Source of the DNA: Mesostigma viride
Lineage: Eukaryota; Streptophyta; Mesostigmatophyceae; Mesostigmatales; Mesostigmataceae
Assembly: GCA_009746045.1 (NCBI GenBank)
Contig: RPFO01000359.1
Span: 101,451-165,450, forward strand
Reading direction: 5' to 3'
Length of the DNA: 64,000 nucleotides
Of the stretch, positions 62,391-64,000 are shown piece by piece. Made by a program: the position numbers and the translations under genes. Within the stretch, counting starts at the first letter, position 1. Every line of letters begins with the position of its first letter. The notes under the pieces were generated by a model. The model was given only the letters and a program-made list of their open reading frames with translations, was not told the origin of the DNA and searched no databases.

Positions 62391-63596
62391 ATGGCGATGA
62401 ATCTCGATACCCTCAGCTACCTGCGCTCGTCCAAGGTGTACACTACGGCGATCGTGGGCGACGACAACCCCAACGCGACGGTGCGGAACCTGGAGTTGAA
62501 GTCCCTGGACAGCATCGTGCTGAAGCCCAACGGGGGCCTCGGCGCGCACGCCCTGAAGAGGTTCAAGGTGATCGGCAGCACGCAGATCGACGGCGCGCTG
62601 CAGGTGGACGACCTCCTGTTGGACGGCCGCGCGCTGACCACGTCGGCGGGGACGCTGGCGCTGAGCTCTGGCGGCGCGGCCTCGAACGCGCTCCAGGTGG
62701 GCGGCGTGACGGTCACCGACGCCTCCGTCGCCCCGGTCACCGCCAACGCCAACCTGACGCTTTCCCCCAACGGCACGGGTTCGGTGGCGATGGACAACGT
62801 GCGCGTGAAGGGCGGCGCGGTGACCACTTCCACCGGCGCGCTGGCGCTGAGCTCGGGCGGCGCTTCCACTAACGCGCTCCAGGTGGGCGGGGTCACGGTG
62901 ACGGACGCGTCGGTGTCGACCTCTACGGGCAACGGCAACCTGACCCTGGCCAGCAACGGCACCGGCTCCGTGCTCCTGGACAACGTGAAGGTGAAGACCT
63001 CGGGCATCAGCAACAACGTGGCCAACGCGGACCTGACGCTCTCGTCCAACGGCACCGGGTCGGTGGTGATCGACGGCGTGAAGGTGAAGACCGCGGGCAT
63101 CACCACCAGCAGCGGCACGCTCTCTCTGACCTCCGCGGGGGCGGTGGCCAACCGTGTGGACGTGGGCGGCATCACTGTGACTAACAACAGCATCAGCACC
63201 GGCAGCTCCAGCGTGGCGGTCGCCAAGGACCTGACCCTGACCAGCACTGCGGGCGGCAGCGGCAAGGTGACGACCTCGGCGGGCAATCTGGAGCTGACCA
63301 GCGCGAGCGGCACGGTGGCCGTCACGGGCGCGCTCACGGTGTCGGGGGCGGTTGCAGGCGCCAGCAGTATTACTAGCACGGGCAACACGGTGGTGGGCGG
63401 CAACCTGCGTGTGGCGGGCATGATCGACAGCACCAACGCCAGTGGGAAGCTGGAGATCGCTGACAAGGCGGTCAACCTGGGTAAGCAGACAGTGTTCGAG
63501 AACGTTATGGACTTTCAATTCACGGGACTTGACGGCGTCTCAACGGCGCAAAACGATCAGCAACGGGATTATGCCCAATGCGGTCAGGTTGCATGA
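62391..63596 (+). CDS. Fibre- or adhesin-like repeat protein, 3' end disrupted
   Basis: The 401-residue frame starts at ATG 62391. After an N-terminal segment (LDTLSYLRSSKVYTTAIVGD) come Gly/Ser/Thr/Asn-rich beta repeats: ANLTLSPNGTGSV near residue 119 and variants near 180 and 210, and ALQVGGVTVTDASV near residues 97 and 161. NLTL-x-x-NGTG-x-V repeats are usual in tail-fibre or surface-fibre proteins of phages and large viruses and form beta-helical shafts. From about 63540 the coding signal changes frame at least three times, so the natural C terminus is not in this frame. It is probably a virion surface or attachment-type structural protein. Confidence 0.7.
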   Translation: MAMNLDTLSYLRSSKVYTTAIVGDDNPNATVRNLELKSLDSIVLKPNGGLGAHALKRFKVIGSTQIDGALQVDDLLLDGRALTTSAGTLALSSGGAASNALQVGGVTVTDASVAPVTANANLTLSPNGTGSVAMDNVRVKGGAVTTSTGALALSSGGASTNALQVGGVTVTDASVSTSTGNGNLTLASNGTGSVLLDNVKVKTSGISNNVANADLTLSSNGTGSVVIDGVKVKTAGITTSSGTLSLTSAGAVANRVDVGGITVTNNSISTGSSSVAVAKDLTLTSTAGGSGKVTTSAGNLELTSASGTVAVTGALTVSGAVAGASSITSTGNTVVGGNLRVAGMIDSTNASGKLEIADKAVNLGKQTVFENVMDFQFTGLDGVSTAQNDQQRDYAQCGQVA

Positions 63597-64000
63597 TCAA
63601 GAACAGCAGCGTGACCATGTCGGCTGGATCTAACCAAAACGCCAGGGTCTCGTTCTTCTACAACACCATCAACACGCCCATCCCACCAGCCTGTTGGACT
63701 TCAGCCAAAACAACATCCAACTCGGCGCCTCATACATCATCACGGGCCTCCTTATCAACAATTACAACTTCTTCGGTATTGAGCAGACGACCGTCTCACC
63801 GTATCCGTACTTCAGGCTATACACCTCCACGGGAGGAGCATGAAGGTCGAGACGCGTAATGCGCTGGGACGGTTACGGCTGTCACGTCCGACGCGGTGAA
63901 TTGGCTGAACTCTTACGCCACATTCGCACTCAGTATGTCGTTCACCGCGTCGGTGGGGGGGTGTCGGTATCTCTCTCGTTCACCAAGAAACCGGGGCGCG
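63560..64000 (+). pseudogene. Frame-broken continuation of the fibre-like gene
   Basis: Coding-like stretches occur in succession in different frames: IKNSSVTMSAGSNQNARVSF, then LLDFSQNNIQLGASYIITGL, then MKVETRN, then VTAVTSDAVNWLNSYATFAL to the window edge. Their composition (Asn, Ser, Thr, aromatic) suits a fibre head domain. Repeated frame changes indicate indels, either natural decay or assembly error. Confidence 0.55.

Overview
The window looks like nuclear DNA of a GC-rich, intron-bearing unicellular eukaryote, probably an alga, with a block of large-DNA-virus-like genes at its right end. The host side has spliced exons with GT/AG borders, kilobase microsatellites, minisatellites, MITEs, a hAT element and a LINE fragment. 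From about 51.2 kb the style changes to dense intronless ORFs on both strands with short gaps and several AATAAA signals. No species can be named from the sequence. A TGTAA just after the nucleoporin stop would fit a green alga, but this is weak evidence.

Layout: 0.46-7.32 kb is a region bounded by 20-bp inverted repeats with clustered GTGAACTC motifs. It encloses a 4.1-kb chain of related microsatellites, including about 2.95 kb of (TGGG)n. At 8.19-10.28 kb is an intronless gene for a TPR (kinesin-light-chain-like) protein with a long Ser/Pro-rich tail and a possible N-myristoylation start. From 40.03 down to 12.54 kb on the minus strand lies one large spliced gene that I assign to the nuclear-pore scaffold nucleoporin Nup133. 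I placed 17 exons, most of them by splice sites, reading phase and family resemblance together. Its introns are swollen with satellites, MITEs and partial copies of its own exon ends. A hAT element with a perfect 8-bp target duplication sits inside one coding exon, and another exon has a one-base frame break at a C7/G7 run. 40-48.6 kb is gene-poor and lower in GC, with a 5'-truncated LINE whose 3' end is also present inverted at its left edge.

48.68-50.93 kb is an apparently pure (AAC)n array of about 2.26 kb. To its right (51.2-64 kb, running off the window) is the virus-like block: a possible winged-helix protein, a charged repeat protein, a KilA-N protein with a broken KilA-N relic beside it, a Cys-rich RING-like protein, a large ORF split over three frames, an unknown protein, a BRO/antirepressor-like protein, a Pro-rich protein with SUMO-interacting-like motifs, a divergent pair of small Cys/His-knuckle proteins, and a fibre-like repeat protein whose 3' end is broken by frame changes. 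No capsid, polymerase or packaging ATPase gene is in view, so the virus group cannot be fixed. Frame breaks in both host and viral genes mean that pseudogenisation and long-read indel errors both have to be considered.
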